DNA of 64,000 nucleotides. It comes from Clavelina lepadiformis (Eukaryota; Chordata; Ascidiacea; Aplousobranchia; Clavelinidae). Below are positions 1 to 11,600 of the stretch, one piece after another (the first letter of the stretch is position 1; each line of letters begins with the position of its first letter). Under the pieces are notes generated by a model that ran no database searches, had not been told where the DNA came from, and worked only from the letters and a program-made list of their open reading frames with translations. Made by a program: the position numbers and the translations under genes. Location: positions 2,728,001-2,792,000 of the forward strand of contig NC_135244.1 in the NCBI RefSeq assembly GCF_947623445.1. Reading direction: 5' to 3'.

Positions 1-3000
1 TGATGCAAAATATTTTAGAATTATTTCAGGCATTTTTTTCTTTACGACAATTAGGCCTATACCTTAATTAGGCTTAAACTACTGTAATTTTTATTTGCGT
101 GCATTGGCGTGCACACATATTTAGTTTTTTTTAAACAGCTCTGGTGAGGAAAATTTTGTTTGTTCGCTGGTACCGGTCTTTGTAGAAACACCAACAAGGC
201 GCCTTTAAACGCGGAATTATCTCGGTGTTTACCGGAAAGTTTTCCATGTCTATCTTTAGCACATACTTGACTCATAGGCCTATACGCAATGTCTTCGTAT
301 CATAATGAAAAAAAAGGTCATTAAAACACTTGCTCCTTCATGCTAAATGGTTCTGGCGAAAATGGCCAAAAACGAGAATAACGGGGCAACCCCTGAAACT
401 AAAACGAACAAAACAATAAACGTCTGCTCGGCAGCCGAATGGTTCGGGCGCTTGTCTCGGAATAAACGCGATTCGTGTTTCGGGTTTGATACCTCAGTAA
501 GGCTAGAGGGTCTATAGGCCTACCTTTGTAATGACCTTGGGCTATAAGCATTAACGACGCCTGCTCTTGTTCAATGGGTCTGGTGGACAGTTTTGAATTC
601 GAAAAATCCTGTAAAAAAATTAAAATGTGTGACAATTGAAATTTACGCAGAGGCTAGCTCGGTAACCGGGGCTCAAGCGACGAGGAATCATCGCCGGATA
701 GAAGTCGTGCAAAATTTCCCCAGTCCAAAGATAGCGATTATCATATATCATACCAAGGGACCCAGTTTGCTTGAAAACTTTGCAGGGGACAAACGTTGTA
801 TGATATGCATACTATTGGCAGTTACACATCACAATTCCAATTATGAATTCCAAAAAATTGAGGGGGTCATGTCCACTCCGGCCCTCCTGAAAATATGTCC
901 CTGTACCAGAAAAATGCACACAGATAGTTATAGGCTAGCCTTGGCAATTAGCCTATAGTCCGGTAATTATAGCAGCCTGTTTGGCCGCTTGCCGCTTAGG
1001 CTATAAAGACTTTCCTCGGTTCGAAGATAAATATTCCAATAGCCAATCAAATATGAAGTATAAGTAGCTTATATTAGCTAATTAACAAAGTAAGAGGATA
1101 TAAGCTTACACCCTAGCTTCATAACTTAATAGGTTGACAAAAAAATTGAGCGAGTGATATGTGGTGTTGCGTTGGCTTACTAATTGATGTTTGAAATTAT
1201 TGTGCCATGTCGGAACTACGATATTGGAACATTTTCTTTAATTTCTTTATTTTACCGAATTCTTTACATTCCTTATGTAATTTCGCATTGATTGCTTGGC
1301 TTTATATTCCGTTCACCGTTCGTCAAGGCACTTAGTTGTTCATTTGTTTCTTAAGTTACCGGTTCAATACACTTTTCTTTTCTTATAAGAACTGACTGTT
1401 GGCGGAGCGGTTTCTGCAAAAGTGCTGCCGAGAAAGACGTGCAATTTCAAAAGGAGACATAATAAGTTACGTTCTCGCTCTTAATTTTGACGACGTTCAA
1501 GAAAGCTCTGTCAGCCGTCGTCCTGAGCAGGGACGGCCACACTATAACCTGACATGTGGGACGTTCCGGTTCCTGTTCTCGCTCTTTGTGAAATAAGCTT
1601 AGCTGAAGTTTACTTGCGAAAAACTTAAAACATTTGCAGTCGCCTATTTAGGATTACATAAGGGGAGCGAAAAGTTTTTCAAAGCTAGGACTAATCAAAA
1701 TTCTCATGATTGACAACCGCGCCCAAAATGTACAAAAGGGTTTGGTAATTATGCCTCAAAACCCACTTTTAAACGCTTCGCATTGGAATGTATTTCCATA
1801 TACGTAGGCTACAACAGCTGCCAGAGGGGCTTGAAAGAAATGAAAGCGAATGAAAATAAAAGAAGAATCATGCCAGCCAGCCGCCAATTTGGTCATGATC
1901 ACTTGTCGTCCATCGTCTCCATTTTGTTGAGTTTCTGTTAGTCTTTTAATTAGTTTTAATGTTTTGAATAAAACCGAAGAATGATCGTTGGTAGCACTAC
2001 CACAAAACGCCAGGACAATATTCTATGAAAATTAACACAACTAGCATAGATAAACCAGTTGGAGACACAGAGTAACTGAGATATCATATCCAGGAACACA
2101 TCCTTACACTAATGTATATTAGTAACTATTACACCAACGCCATCGTTAGCAATTTACGTCACCGGCTGCGTGGCCGTACGTTTGAAAATGTAATCTAAGA
2201 AATTTCGATCCAATTAAAAAGCAGACTGTAGTTTGCGAATGTCGCACGTTAGCGGTGATTTCAACAAACTTGTTCTTTCACTGGTAGGCGCTGAAGTATA
2301 ATAAGTCTACCAAGACTAAAATGTGTTAAAGATAATCACATCATAATAATGGTTTAGCTGTTGTGCAATGTTGCCATAATTGATGACCCAAAGGCTGAGG
2401 TTAAACAAACTCTACATCATTCTTGTATTAAGCTAAAAATTTTATTTAGGAAAAATAACAAAATGCAAATAACTATAAACAGAATATATCCTGCCCAACT
2501 GAGTCAAAATGTAGTGTTTACGTTTCTTATAATTTAATCTGATGATTTCACTCGGGCACAGTTCCGAATGGCGATTAACAAGAAATAGCGTTGCTAAAAT
2601 TGTCCTATATTGCTTGCTTATTAGTTTTTTCAATATGCGGCCCATGCCATATGGTCAAAGTCCATAAGTTACTTGTAGCAGTTAAAAAGTGCTTACTATG
2701 CAGAGATTACATAATGCACCCTTTGCTTTGTGACCGTATAGCCTACATTCTCATTCGCTAACACCAATCTCCTTTCTAAGGAATAATTTTCGGTTGCATG
2801 CCTTCCACACTCTTAACGTGCAGGTACATACGTATAAGCATATTTGTTCGCAAAACGGTGCAGAAATTCTAGCGGATACGACGCAGCAGATAATTTAGAG
2901 TGTATGCAACCTGTTTTTTTTGTATGTTATGTAAATAAATTTGCCAAGCTTTGTCACTGCACCAGTTCTCGGAAACTTTAATCGTGCGTAAATGGGTTAA

Positions 3001-4133
3001 CATTGTGTTGCGTTGGCAAACGAAAATCGGTCGCAGGGTTAAAGTACATCTTTCACTGCATTTCAATATTGCCCTATTTACTTAAGAACGCTTCCGCAAT
3101 TTCGAACACAAGTGTTTGAGGCTGCACGAATCTTGGCATCCTTTCACCTTCTGTGGTTTGTTCTCTTCTTAAAATAATAATTATGTCGGTTGACGTTGCC
3201 CCAAGCGCAAAAACAAAAGTATTTTGATCAAATCTGAAGCTGAATTTCTTGGTCTTGCACTAAACCGAACGTATTGCTGCAAGCCGTGGTACAGTCATAC
3301 ACATTGGTCCACTTTTGTTAACCTATTCCATTGCATCATTTATTCTCCTCACACTTTGAACACAGTAAAACAAAAATACAACAATAAACAGTGTTAGTTA
3401 ATGATGTAGAAAGCCAGTAGCATTTTGGGTTTTGGATGTTTAGTGTCGAACAAACCATAATTTTATTTAATTTAAACCGAAACTGTGACTAATATGCTAT
3501 CTTAAAATCAATATACAGTAAACACAAATGTAGTTCTATTTACAATTAACTAACATCTCCAAAAGTTAGCAAAAGTAAAATTGCAGTGAGTAGGGTTGAA
3601 AATGCAAGTTGCAAGATATGGCCTAAAAAGCCAAACAAATAGATACAGACAACATCGTTTATAACAATTGTCCGAAATTGCACAGCTTCTATAACAAGCT
3701 GATTATTAATAGGAGCTGACATAAGAAAACAGTTTTATCACTTACCAAGCAAATGTTTGATAAGTAATTTGAAATAGCAAACAAAACAAGTTTCAGGGGA
3801 ACTAACGGCAAGCTTTAGTTCTGCATCAAACAAGTCTGAATAACCCAATATATTGCTGTTAGTGTTTACAGACATCGATGGCATGATGGATGACATATCA
3901 AAGTCACAACAAGCACAGAGTTATGGAACAGCTTAATGTTGTCCAAGTCATAAAGTTGTTTGAAACAGCACAGAACACACAAAAGGTACCATATACACAA
4001 CACATGATGGATAGTGGTATTAAAGCTTTCCCCCTTAACAAGAAAAATCCACAGACCATATACAATATACACTCAAACGCCACATTGAATGTAAAAACAC
4101 AGGTATTGTTAATTTGTTATAACAATTTGGGAT
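1..4133. other. No supported gene; contains one SINE
   Basis: I found no convincing gene here on either strand. Open frames are short, have no recognisable domain and lack flanking splice signals. The only interpretable part is the tRNA-derived SINE copy at 421-705. The right end probably includes the 3' UTR of the minus-strand NPC1 gene. Confidence 0.6.
421..705 (+). repeat. tRNA-derived SINE, copy 1
   Basis: The left end looks like a degenerate tRNA head. An A-box-like GGCAGCCGAATGG lies near 430-442 and a B-box-like GGGTTTGATACC at 482-493, about 40 bases apart, as in a pol III promoter. The body (about 525-705) aligns by eye with the reverse complement of 27425-27615. Shared blocks include CATTAACGAC, AAAATGTGTGACAATTGA and GAGGAATCATCGCCG. 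A third partial copy lies near 45086. The tRNA parent and full length are not determined. Confidence 0.6.
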
Positions 4134-4139
4134 TTTATT
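4134..4139 (-). terminator. Possible poly(A) signal of NPC1
   Basis: TTTATT on the plus strand reads AATAAA on the minus strand, about 400 bases past the NPC1 stop codon. Other AATAAA-like hexamers lie further downstream in this AT-rich DNA, so the actual 3' end is uncertain. Confidence 0.3.
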
Positions 4140-4541
4140 CTCAACAAATTGATTAGAGTTATTATAGGAAGTTCAATGAATAACAAAATGTTTATAGACT
4201 GTTGATAAGAATAAGTCACACTGAAACTCTGTTCAAAGCAGAAAGTAAATATTCATGAGACTTAGCTTCAATACATCGCGTTTGGGTTCATTTGCACTTG
4301 CAAAGCTCAAATGTTTTAGCATTATCATAATTGTGATGAGCAAAGTTATGTTTTTCTAACAACCAACTATATCACAACACAGCTTTGAAAACAAAGTGTA
4401 ATTGTATGCAAGTAGAAATGAAATAAATCTTAAGAAAATGCTTACATTAAAACTAAGTTGAGACACGAAAACACTGGTTATCAGGAAATGCTTTAAGAAA
4501 AAGATAAAATAAGTTCATAAGCAAATAATACGGGAAAAACC

Positions 4542-7500
4542 TCAGTCAAGAAAATGTCCACTAGGGCTATTGTCAGTCTCCTTTGATGAGCTGCAACCTT
4601 CCTCATATCCTTCCTTATTGTGAAATTGCGCATAATTTTGGTGCGTTGCTTTTCGACGTTTTGGGCCAACGTAACTGAGCAGGACGGGCAAAAATATAAG
4701 GCCATGTCCAGCTCCAAGCAACACTACACACAGATACATCCTGAAGTAGAAGATCTGGAATATTTGTGACTTGCTAAATGCAAGAATGGCGATTCCGACA
4801 AATTTTGTTAGAGTTATTCCACTAAAAACTGAACTTCCCATTTCTGCCAACGCCTCTTTTGCACGAGCGACTCGAGTGCGTTTCTGACTCATTGCGAAAG
4901 CTCTTGCGATATGGGCACAAAATTCAACAGAAATTCCAACAGCCATGACCAGATTAACAAGCGATACAGCATTGAGGGGTATTTTCCATAAAAACATGCA
5001 TCCAAACATGTCTAGAACAACCATAAGGATGGTGATTACTACAAGCAGTGCAGTTAAGAAGTCAAAACCAAGGGTGACAAATACCACTCCAAATATGGCG
5101 GCAACCGAGATCCCCAAGTTAAAGAGCGTGTCATGAACAATGGTTAAATACTGCTCGTAAAAGACGTAGAACACAGAATATGGGAATACGGTTACATTCA
5201 AATTTTTAGATATTTCCGCTGAAATGTTGTTGGCGTGCTTCAGACAAGCTATAAAATCTGAAGATTTCCTCGCCACAGTGTGGTACCCCATGAAGGCCGT
5301 AGCACCAACGTTTTCTCCATCATCAATCAATTTTACCGATGAACCATACGCAGCATGACCTCCTTTGCCACAATGGAGTCCAGGGTTGTCCTTCAAATAC
5401 CACGGTAAAAACTCCATAAACTCGGTCGCATTTGGGCGTGGGTGTATACTGACTTCACCACCGCTGCGACAGGCGGTGCAGTCATTTGATACGACAGCTG
5501 CAGGACAAAACTGGGCAGTTAAGGGACTTGAACCATTGTATCGACAGCAAGAAGACTGTGGTTTAAGCCAATCATAATAATCATCGATCCAAGATGAGAC
5601 GGGATAAGCAATTCGGGAGTAATTGGGCATTTTAGCCATATATGCCACTTGTTGGACAAGAGAGTTATTATTGCAACCAGTTCCACCACATATCTGGTTG
5701 GCGCCTTGGTCCGTTGTATAATCCTGACCCTCAGGTACTACGAAATACACGGGTGCCCCGACTGACAAGTACTCATTTATTCCAGCGAAATACCCGAGCA
5801 CGTATGAATCTTCAGGCATGGACAGTGATTGGTCGAGACCTATTTCGATGTTGTTTAGCACAGCACCACTGAAGCATGACATAGCAACAAACAAAATAAC
5901 CACCAAAGGACGAACAAATTTCGACAACACAGCACGAGAAAAGTAATTTTTAGCGAGGTAGTAAAGTATGCCATCATTTTCTCCTTCCACATTTGCTTCG
6001 CTCTTAATGCAGCAAAGGCAATCATAGCGCTTTGATTTTTGTCTGCGGCTATCAAGAGCAAGGATAGCCACAAAGCAAGTTATTTGCAGAAGAAAGTCAC
6101 AAAAGATGGCCAACCCAGCAAACATGGAGAAAGTACGAACGGCTGGCATGTTTGATAACCCTCCCAGGAAAAAGGCAACAGTTTCTGATATTGACGACAT
6201 GAACATACTTGGTGCGACTTCTCCCAAAACTCTCCCGATTTGTTCCTCACAACTCTCTTTGTTCCTCCTCTCATCACGCTGCAAATGCTGCGTTAAGATA
6301 AATATGTTGTCAACACCAACAGCAAGAGCAAGAAACGGAATAACTTCTACGATGATGAGCGTCAGTGGAACACCAGCATAGCTAAAAATTCCAAGTGACA
6401 TGGCAACAGAGCACAACACAATCAACACTCCTGATAGACCGACTGTCAACTGCAGGTCAACAAAAATGCGAGCAGGATTGCAGCTGCTAAACTTCCCTAA
6501 AGCCACTGCGACGTACCCAAACATAATTAGATAAGAAGCGACGATTGTCATAATGTCTGCACTTGACTCGCGATTTATTTCATCCTCAATTGAGCGTTCA
6601 GAAGAAAAATTGACGGAGAGATTGCCAGGATTCAGCGTAAAGTTCTTCATAAAGGATACATACTCCTTTTCCCAAGCAAGCGCTTTGTTTAACTTTTCTG
6701 TGTTGTTATAATAATTGACGACGGGGAAAGTTACCACTGCTGCAGTGGCATTTAAATAATTGGTACTGTCATATCCTCCTAAAGCAACCCAAGGAAAGAC
6801 CGGACCTCCAAACATGCCAAGGCATGAAAAATGAAGCAAAGTAGTGTCATCAATTGAAGTGGGACCTGTTACACAAGCCTTGAGGTGATCGTGGTAATCA
6901 GGTCCAGGCCAGAAGTCTTCAATCATAATCTGCTTGTCCAAATTAGTGTGGTTGTTTTGGAAATAATTGAGTACTGATATGATGGTACAGTTTGTGTTAT
7001 CTGGAGCCAGTGGCTGAAGGCAGATGTCATTTAGGGTGACAGTTTTGTTTTCATACTCTGCGGTTATGCTTTCAATAGCAGTCTGAAGATTTAGGATTTC
7101 GTGTAGAACATCTTTCTGCAAGATTGGGCCAAATGGAATATGCTGTTGGTCAGCAGGATCTGTGCTATCAGTGTAGGGATCATAGATAGATCTATTGCTT
7201 TTAGGGGCAGTAATTATTATCTGCTCTGTTCTGTAAAATGGACCAAAATGCTCATCGAAATATTTCTTGTTTATTCTAGCTTGGCTGCTTGGGGCTGACC
7301 ACAGTTCTACTGGATCGGTGGTGATGTTCATAAATTTAAGTCCAACAGCCGATGCAGCAATAACTACCGCACCAAGAAATAAAACCACAAAAGGATAGCG
7401 AGCACAAAACAGCCCTAACTTCCTAAACATTGACTGTAAGCAACCTTCCAGGAATAATCCCCACCGCTCTAACATGCTTAACTCAATTTCCTCCTCCTCA

Positions 7501-8627
7501 GCGTTGGTTACCGATCTACTAACTGTAAGGAATCCAAGATCATCTTCCTTGTCCATGGCAGAGCTATTATCGACAACTGAGCAACACGCGTCATCCATAA
7601 CCTGGGCATTTCCTCTCCTTTGACACAAGTGCACCCAAAAGACAAGGTTTACAAACAGAAGTGTAAATGCTCCAAAGACAAAAGACATAACAATATAAAG
7701 TCCGTTGACTCCAAAGATCAGCCAGGGTTTTGGGGGAAGAGGCGGAATAGGAGGTGGCCCCGAGCAAGAAGCGGGACAATCACTGCAGCTGCAAGCACCA
7801 TCGCCACTGGCGGACAGTTGGTTGCAGGGAGTTGTATTGTAACTCATTCCAACACTTGAATTGGTATCAAAATACGCAGCATGTATGTCAAATGGAGCCT
7901 GACCATTGTTTACATCATTCATGTAATCAATCCATTTATGGGCGGTACATTTCTCTCCGTAAGGCCCGCAGAGCACTTTAATGGCAGGTGTATTGGTTGA
8001 AGGGCTTGAAACATGACTGCACGAGTTAAACATGGAATAAGCGAATTGGTCGTTGATTTGGTAATTCAATTCAGTAATGTAAGTTTCATTGATTCCAGGA
8101 AGAGGAGCCATATTGGCCGTTTCATTAACACCTATTGAAGTAGCGGCTGGAGAAGTAAAAGTACTCTGATTAGGACTGCAAGTCATTTCGCAGTAGAGCG
8201 CAACAAAGTTTGCAAAACAAGCAGGGCATCGTGACAGATATTGATATGGGAGTTTTATGTTGTCACTCAGCGAAATGAGCTGATTGGTGCTGCAGCAAGT
8301 GTAGGTATCATTATCTCCTTTGTACATGTAAGAACAAACCTGCTGCAACAGTTGCAAACCTTTCTTGTCGGTTAGTTTCTTTGCTTTGTCGTTGTACAAG
8401 CAATTGACATGTTTCTGGTTCTTCGTATTGACGGCACATTCATCATACATGACACAGTAACCGTCCTTGTGTATGAGCTTGTCTTGAACAGCAGCAGTCG
8501 ACGAACTCAATTGTTTGGTAAATTGGTGAACTTCATCAGATTTTCCAGGTTTTGAAATAAACAGCAAAACCGCCACAAACCAGCAAAATTGCTTTCTTAA
8601 ACCAGTTGACATTTTTGTTTTGGTCAT
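4542..8627 (-). CDS. NPC1: NPC1-like intracellular cholesterol transporter, single coding exon
   Basis: This protein should export sterol from the late endosome/lysosome lumen across the limiting membrane after hand-over from NPC2. The protein is about 1,361 residues, close to the family length. In order it shows a signal peptide (hydrophobic CWFVAVLLFIS), a cysteine-rich N-terminal sterol-binding domain (GYCVMYDEC, RCPACFANFVALYCEMTCSP), and a proline linker (PPPIPPLPPKPW, near residue 295) before the first membrane helix. Then come the middle luminal domain, a sterol-sensing domain with GVDNIFIL (about 690-857), the cysteine-rich luminal loop and the C-terminal helix bundle. Many NxS/T sites occur. 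I chose the ATG at 8625-8627 because a CAG acceptor ends six bases upstream; an in-frame ATG at 8649-8651 would lie in the presumed intron. The whole CDS is free of introns, unlike the many-exon vertebrate gene. No dileucine lysosomal motif is visible at the C-terminus. NPC1L1 is the alternative name, but linker and domain order fit NPC1. Confidence 0.93.
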   Translation of the reverse strand: MTKTKMSTGLRKQFCWFVAVLLFISKPGKSDEVHQFTKQLSSSTAAVQDKLIHKDGYCVMYDECAVNTKNQKHVNCLYNDKAKKLTDKKGLQLLQQVCSYMYKGDNDTYTCCSTNQLISLSDNIKLPYQYLSRCPACFANFVALYCEMTCSPNQSTFTSPAATSIGVNETANMAPLPGINETYITELNYQINDQFAYSMFNSCSHVSSPSTNTPAIKVLCGPYGEKCTAHKWIDYMNDVNNGQAPFDIHAAYFDTNSSVGMSYNTTPCNQLSASGDGACSCSDCPASCSGPPPIPPLPPKPWLIFGVNGLYIVMSFVFGAFTLLFVNLVFWVHLCQRRGNAQVMDDACCSVVDNSSAMDKEDDLGFLTVSRSVTNAEEEEIELSMLERWGLFLEGCLQSMFRKLGLFCARYPFVVLFLGAVVIAASAVGLKFMNITTDPVELWSAPSSQARINKKYFDEHFGPFYRTEQIIITAPKSNRSIYDPYTDSTDPADQQHIPFGPILQKDVLHEILNLQTAIESITAEYENKTVTLNDICLQPLAPDNTNCTIISVLNYFQNNHTNLDKQIMIEDFWPGPDYHDHLKACVTGPTSIDDTTLLHFSCLGMFGGPVFPWVALGGYDSTNYLNATAAVVTFPVVNYYNNTEKLNKALAWEKEYVSFMKNFTLNPGNLSVNFSSERSIEDEINRESSADIMTIVASYLIMFGYVAVALGKFSSCNPARIFVDLQLTVGLSGVLIVLCSVAMSLGIFSYAGVPLTLIIVEVIPFLALAVGVDNIFILTQHLQRDERRNKESCEEQIGRVLGEVAPSMFMSSISETVAFFLGGLSNMPAVRTFSMFAGLAIFCDFLLQITCFVAILALDSRRQKSKRYDCLCCIKSEANVEGENDGILYYLAKNYFSRAVLSKFVRPLVVILFVAMSCFSGAVLNNIEIGLDQSLSMPEDSYVLGYFAGINEYLSVGAPVYFVVPEGQDYTTDQGANQICGGTGCNNNSLVQQVAYMAKMPNYSRIAYPVSSWIDDYYDWLKPQSSCCRYNGSSPLTAQFCPAAVVSNDCTACRSGGEVSIHPRPNATEFMEFLPWYLKDNPGLHCGKGGHAAYGSSVKLIDDGENVGATAFMGYHTVARKSSDFIACLKHANNISAEISKNLNVTVFPYSVFYVFYEQYLTIVHDTLFNLGISVAAIFGVVFVTLGFDFLTALLVVITILMVVLDMFGCMFLWKIPLNAVSLVNLVMAVGISVEFCAHIARAFAMSQKRTRVARAKEALAEMGSSVFSGITLTKFVGIAILAFSKSQIFQIFYFRMYLCVVLLGAGHGLIFLPVLLSYVGPKRRKATHQNYAQFHNKEGYEEGCSSSKETDNSPSGHFLD

Positions 8628-8633
8628 TGTAAC

Positions 8634-11600
8634 CTGTATGCAATTAAACAATTATATATACAAATGTAAAAATATGCACCAGTAGGTTTGGGCAGAAATA
8701 ATATATATTATATTTAATTAATATTAATAATTAAATTAATATTCGAATTTCTTGAACATTTCAATTAAATTTATTAAAATCAATTTGTCAATCGTAATGT
8801 ATTTGTATAACCAGCTTATAAAACACTGTAGACACTAAATACTAAATAGTAATTTTATCTTTTTAATTCCAGGTAATAGACAGCTTTTTTATTCTAATGG
8901 AACTAAAAACTATGCCAAGTTAAATTTAAAACATGACTCTTATAATTTCTGTTTTGAATGATGCACTTTTCTAACAATTCAAGTGTAAATGCTGCAAGCA
9001 CAAAATTACAACATTCTGAACAATAAGTTCCCGTATATACCTTTGTCATTTTCTAAACTGAAAGTAAATAGCCTAATTCTGCAAGCTCTCGAGCAGTGTT
9101 TGTAAAGTTACAAACAAAATCAGTGGCGATATTAATGACACAGGCAACTTTGTATTGTCCGTCACTGCCATGAACTAGCTTGTAACAGAAGAATCGTCTG
9201 AAAAAAGGGGGACAAACTTTGCAAATTGCCGACACATTGGCCACTGGATTATTATAATTATAGCCTACAGTATATTTATCCAATTTGTCTCTTTGCACAG
9301 CAGTGACTGTGATACTGTCAAACAACCTGAGCAAACACACATAATACATAATAAGCTCATACATGATGTTACCTAAGTACATATGCAAACACGAACCTTA
9401 TCAACATGCACGCTGATTTTGTTTCATGTTTATGCCGACGTATAATAAAAAAAAGGCAAAATTAGGTGTTGAAAAGCCAAGTTATAATAAACAAAGAATT
9501 GATACTCCAGTGCAGATATACCATTTCAAAGTCTGTGCCACCTAGGGATGAGCAGATACAAACACTAACATAAGCAAACCCAAATACAATGTTATCAACG
9601 TTAGTGAAAATTATGATGATGTGATTTGATAGCTTGGAGACAACATTTTTGCCACCAAGCTAAACATTACAAAAACGAAACTAGGCCCTCAATTGCCATT
9701 ATTACATTCGTTTTTGAAAAAAAGCAAATTGCTCAACAGTTGCATTTAAGCCAAATTGTCCCAATAAATTAATGACATTTCATTGGCCAAGGCTTCGAAT
9801 TGATTAGGAATTTGTTTGTGACAACCAACATGATATTCACATTCGCACAAATCCAAATAATTTTGTTCGCTGCACATGACCAGTGTCTCTGCACGCACGA
9901 TTTTTTGTCAAAAACTGCCATATTTTCTAATTTGACCTACATATAGCTTATGTCAGCACATGTCTCCTAAATCTATCCTTTTTCAGTGAACTTCATAATT
10001 AAGTAAGTTGCTGAATTAAGCAATTTATTAGCTTTGGAAGATGTAAGCTTCGTAGGGTAAGAAACTTTCAGACTTGGGTTTTACAATTAATTTTACGCTC
10101 TGCAAACCTGAGTAAAATATTATAGCAACAACATTTTTTCACTGGCTATTGCGTTGATATAACAAATTAATGGTTCACTTGGAATTGCACACATGTAAAA
10201 TTTGCAAACGTACAACTCGCATTCACTACTCATTTGAAAAACTGAATTTAAAAAATTTTGATAACAAGTCATAATCAGTCATTTGAGATAATATTTACAA
10301 CTAAATCAGTTAAAAACAGTGACCACACAACAAACCAAGCCAATGGGTATAAATGTGCAACACTTTGGTTATCCAAATTTATACCTGTAGCTGTATATAC
10401 TAGAATAACTGGACGACGCCTGACTGGTAACATTGCAAACAGTTAAAAACTCCTTTCCTTTTGTGCTTCAATATTAGCATCGTGAATAGACAATAAAGGA
10501 ACGTTTCTGACATAACCAATCATGACACACCAATCTTCATCTGTCAATTTCATAGTCTGAAGACTGCATGTAGCTTTCAGCTTTTAATACTTTTTCTGCC
10601 ACCATAATCATGCCGCCGATATACTGTTATTGTAACTATAGCCTATATGAACACATGCTTTGTAACACCAGTTGCAAATATTTTCGATGCAACAAGTTGG
10701 CTAGAACATACGCTACAACTCAAAACTTAGTCGTCGTTGTATTAAAGTTGTCAAACCGGCGATGTTCCTATCCTGTTTGAGTGCCCAGCAACGCGCCAAA
10801 CACACCCAACGCCAGCATTACAGTAAGTTCTTTATATCTTCCATTCAAAACTACTATTCAAGCTAGTATTTGCTACGGTCTACTGCACAAACATTTCTCT
10901 CAACCGATCACGCGATGGTGTCGCCACCTATTACAGCGCAGCGATAAAATGACGTAATCAATGATGCAAAGGGCGGTGCGCAAAAACGTTTTACATGGGT
11001 GGATTTTTGACATCCGTTCAAAGTCCAAATTAAATTTGACCACCATAGAAAAACAATTTTATTTCATAGCATGCAATGCAAGAGTTTTACATTAATTTAA
11101 GCCTTCAAACTTTAGTAACCTGTCCACATAACTTGCATACCTCTGCTTCACAAACCATGTTAACCGCACACAAGCACTCTGATGTATTTCCCTGTATGCT
11201 GGTTATACTCAAGTAAAAATTTTAGGTGGTATAATTAGCATCTACGCGTGACAAGCTGAGTACGTTCGCTGTCGTATGTGTGATATACCACTTTTAAGGA
11301 CTCTTAGCCGCCTACAGTATATAAATATAGCACATTGACATAAATACGCAACGACGCATGGACCTAAGTTAATATCAATACTTGAAAGTTTGATTAACAA
11401 CTCGACATTCCAGCCCTAATTGCTGGAATTTCTTTTCTGTTTATGAGGTTTAGACTTGTAGAGAGATCTTTTTATCTCAATAACAAAGTGATATAATTGT
11501 AACAAGAAATTCAAACGGCCTGAACACTCTATCTGAAAAACAGTTTCACAAATCTTTTTCATAGTTAGCTGCATGTATGCTTTCTGTCTTAATTCTACTT

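Noticed and set aside
1399-1596. 65-codon open stretch with KCCRERRAISKGDIISYV
   Set aside because: No recognised domain, no paired splice signals and no start context; it could be chance or a transposon scrap.
3890-4156. 88-codon plus-strand open frame next to the NPC1 3' end
   Set aside because: Lies in the likely NPC1 3' UTR on the opposite strand, with no domain or splice support.
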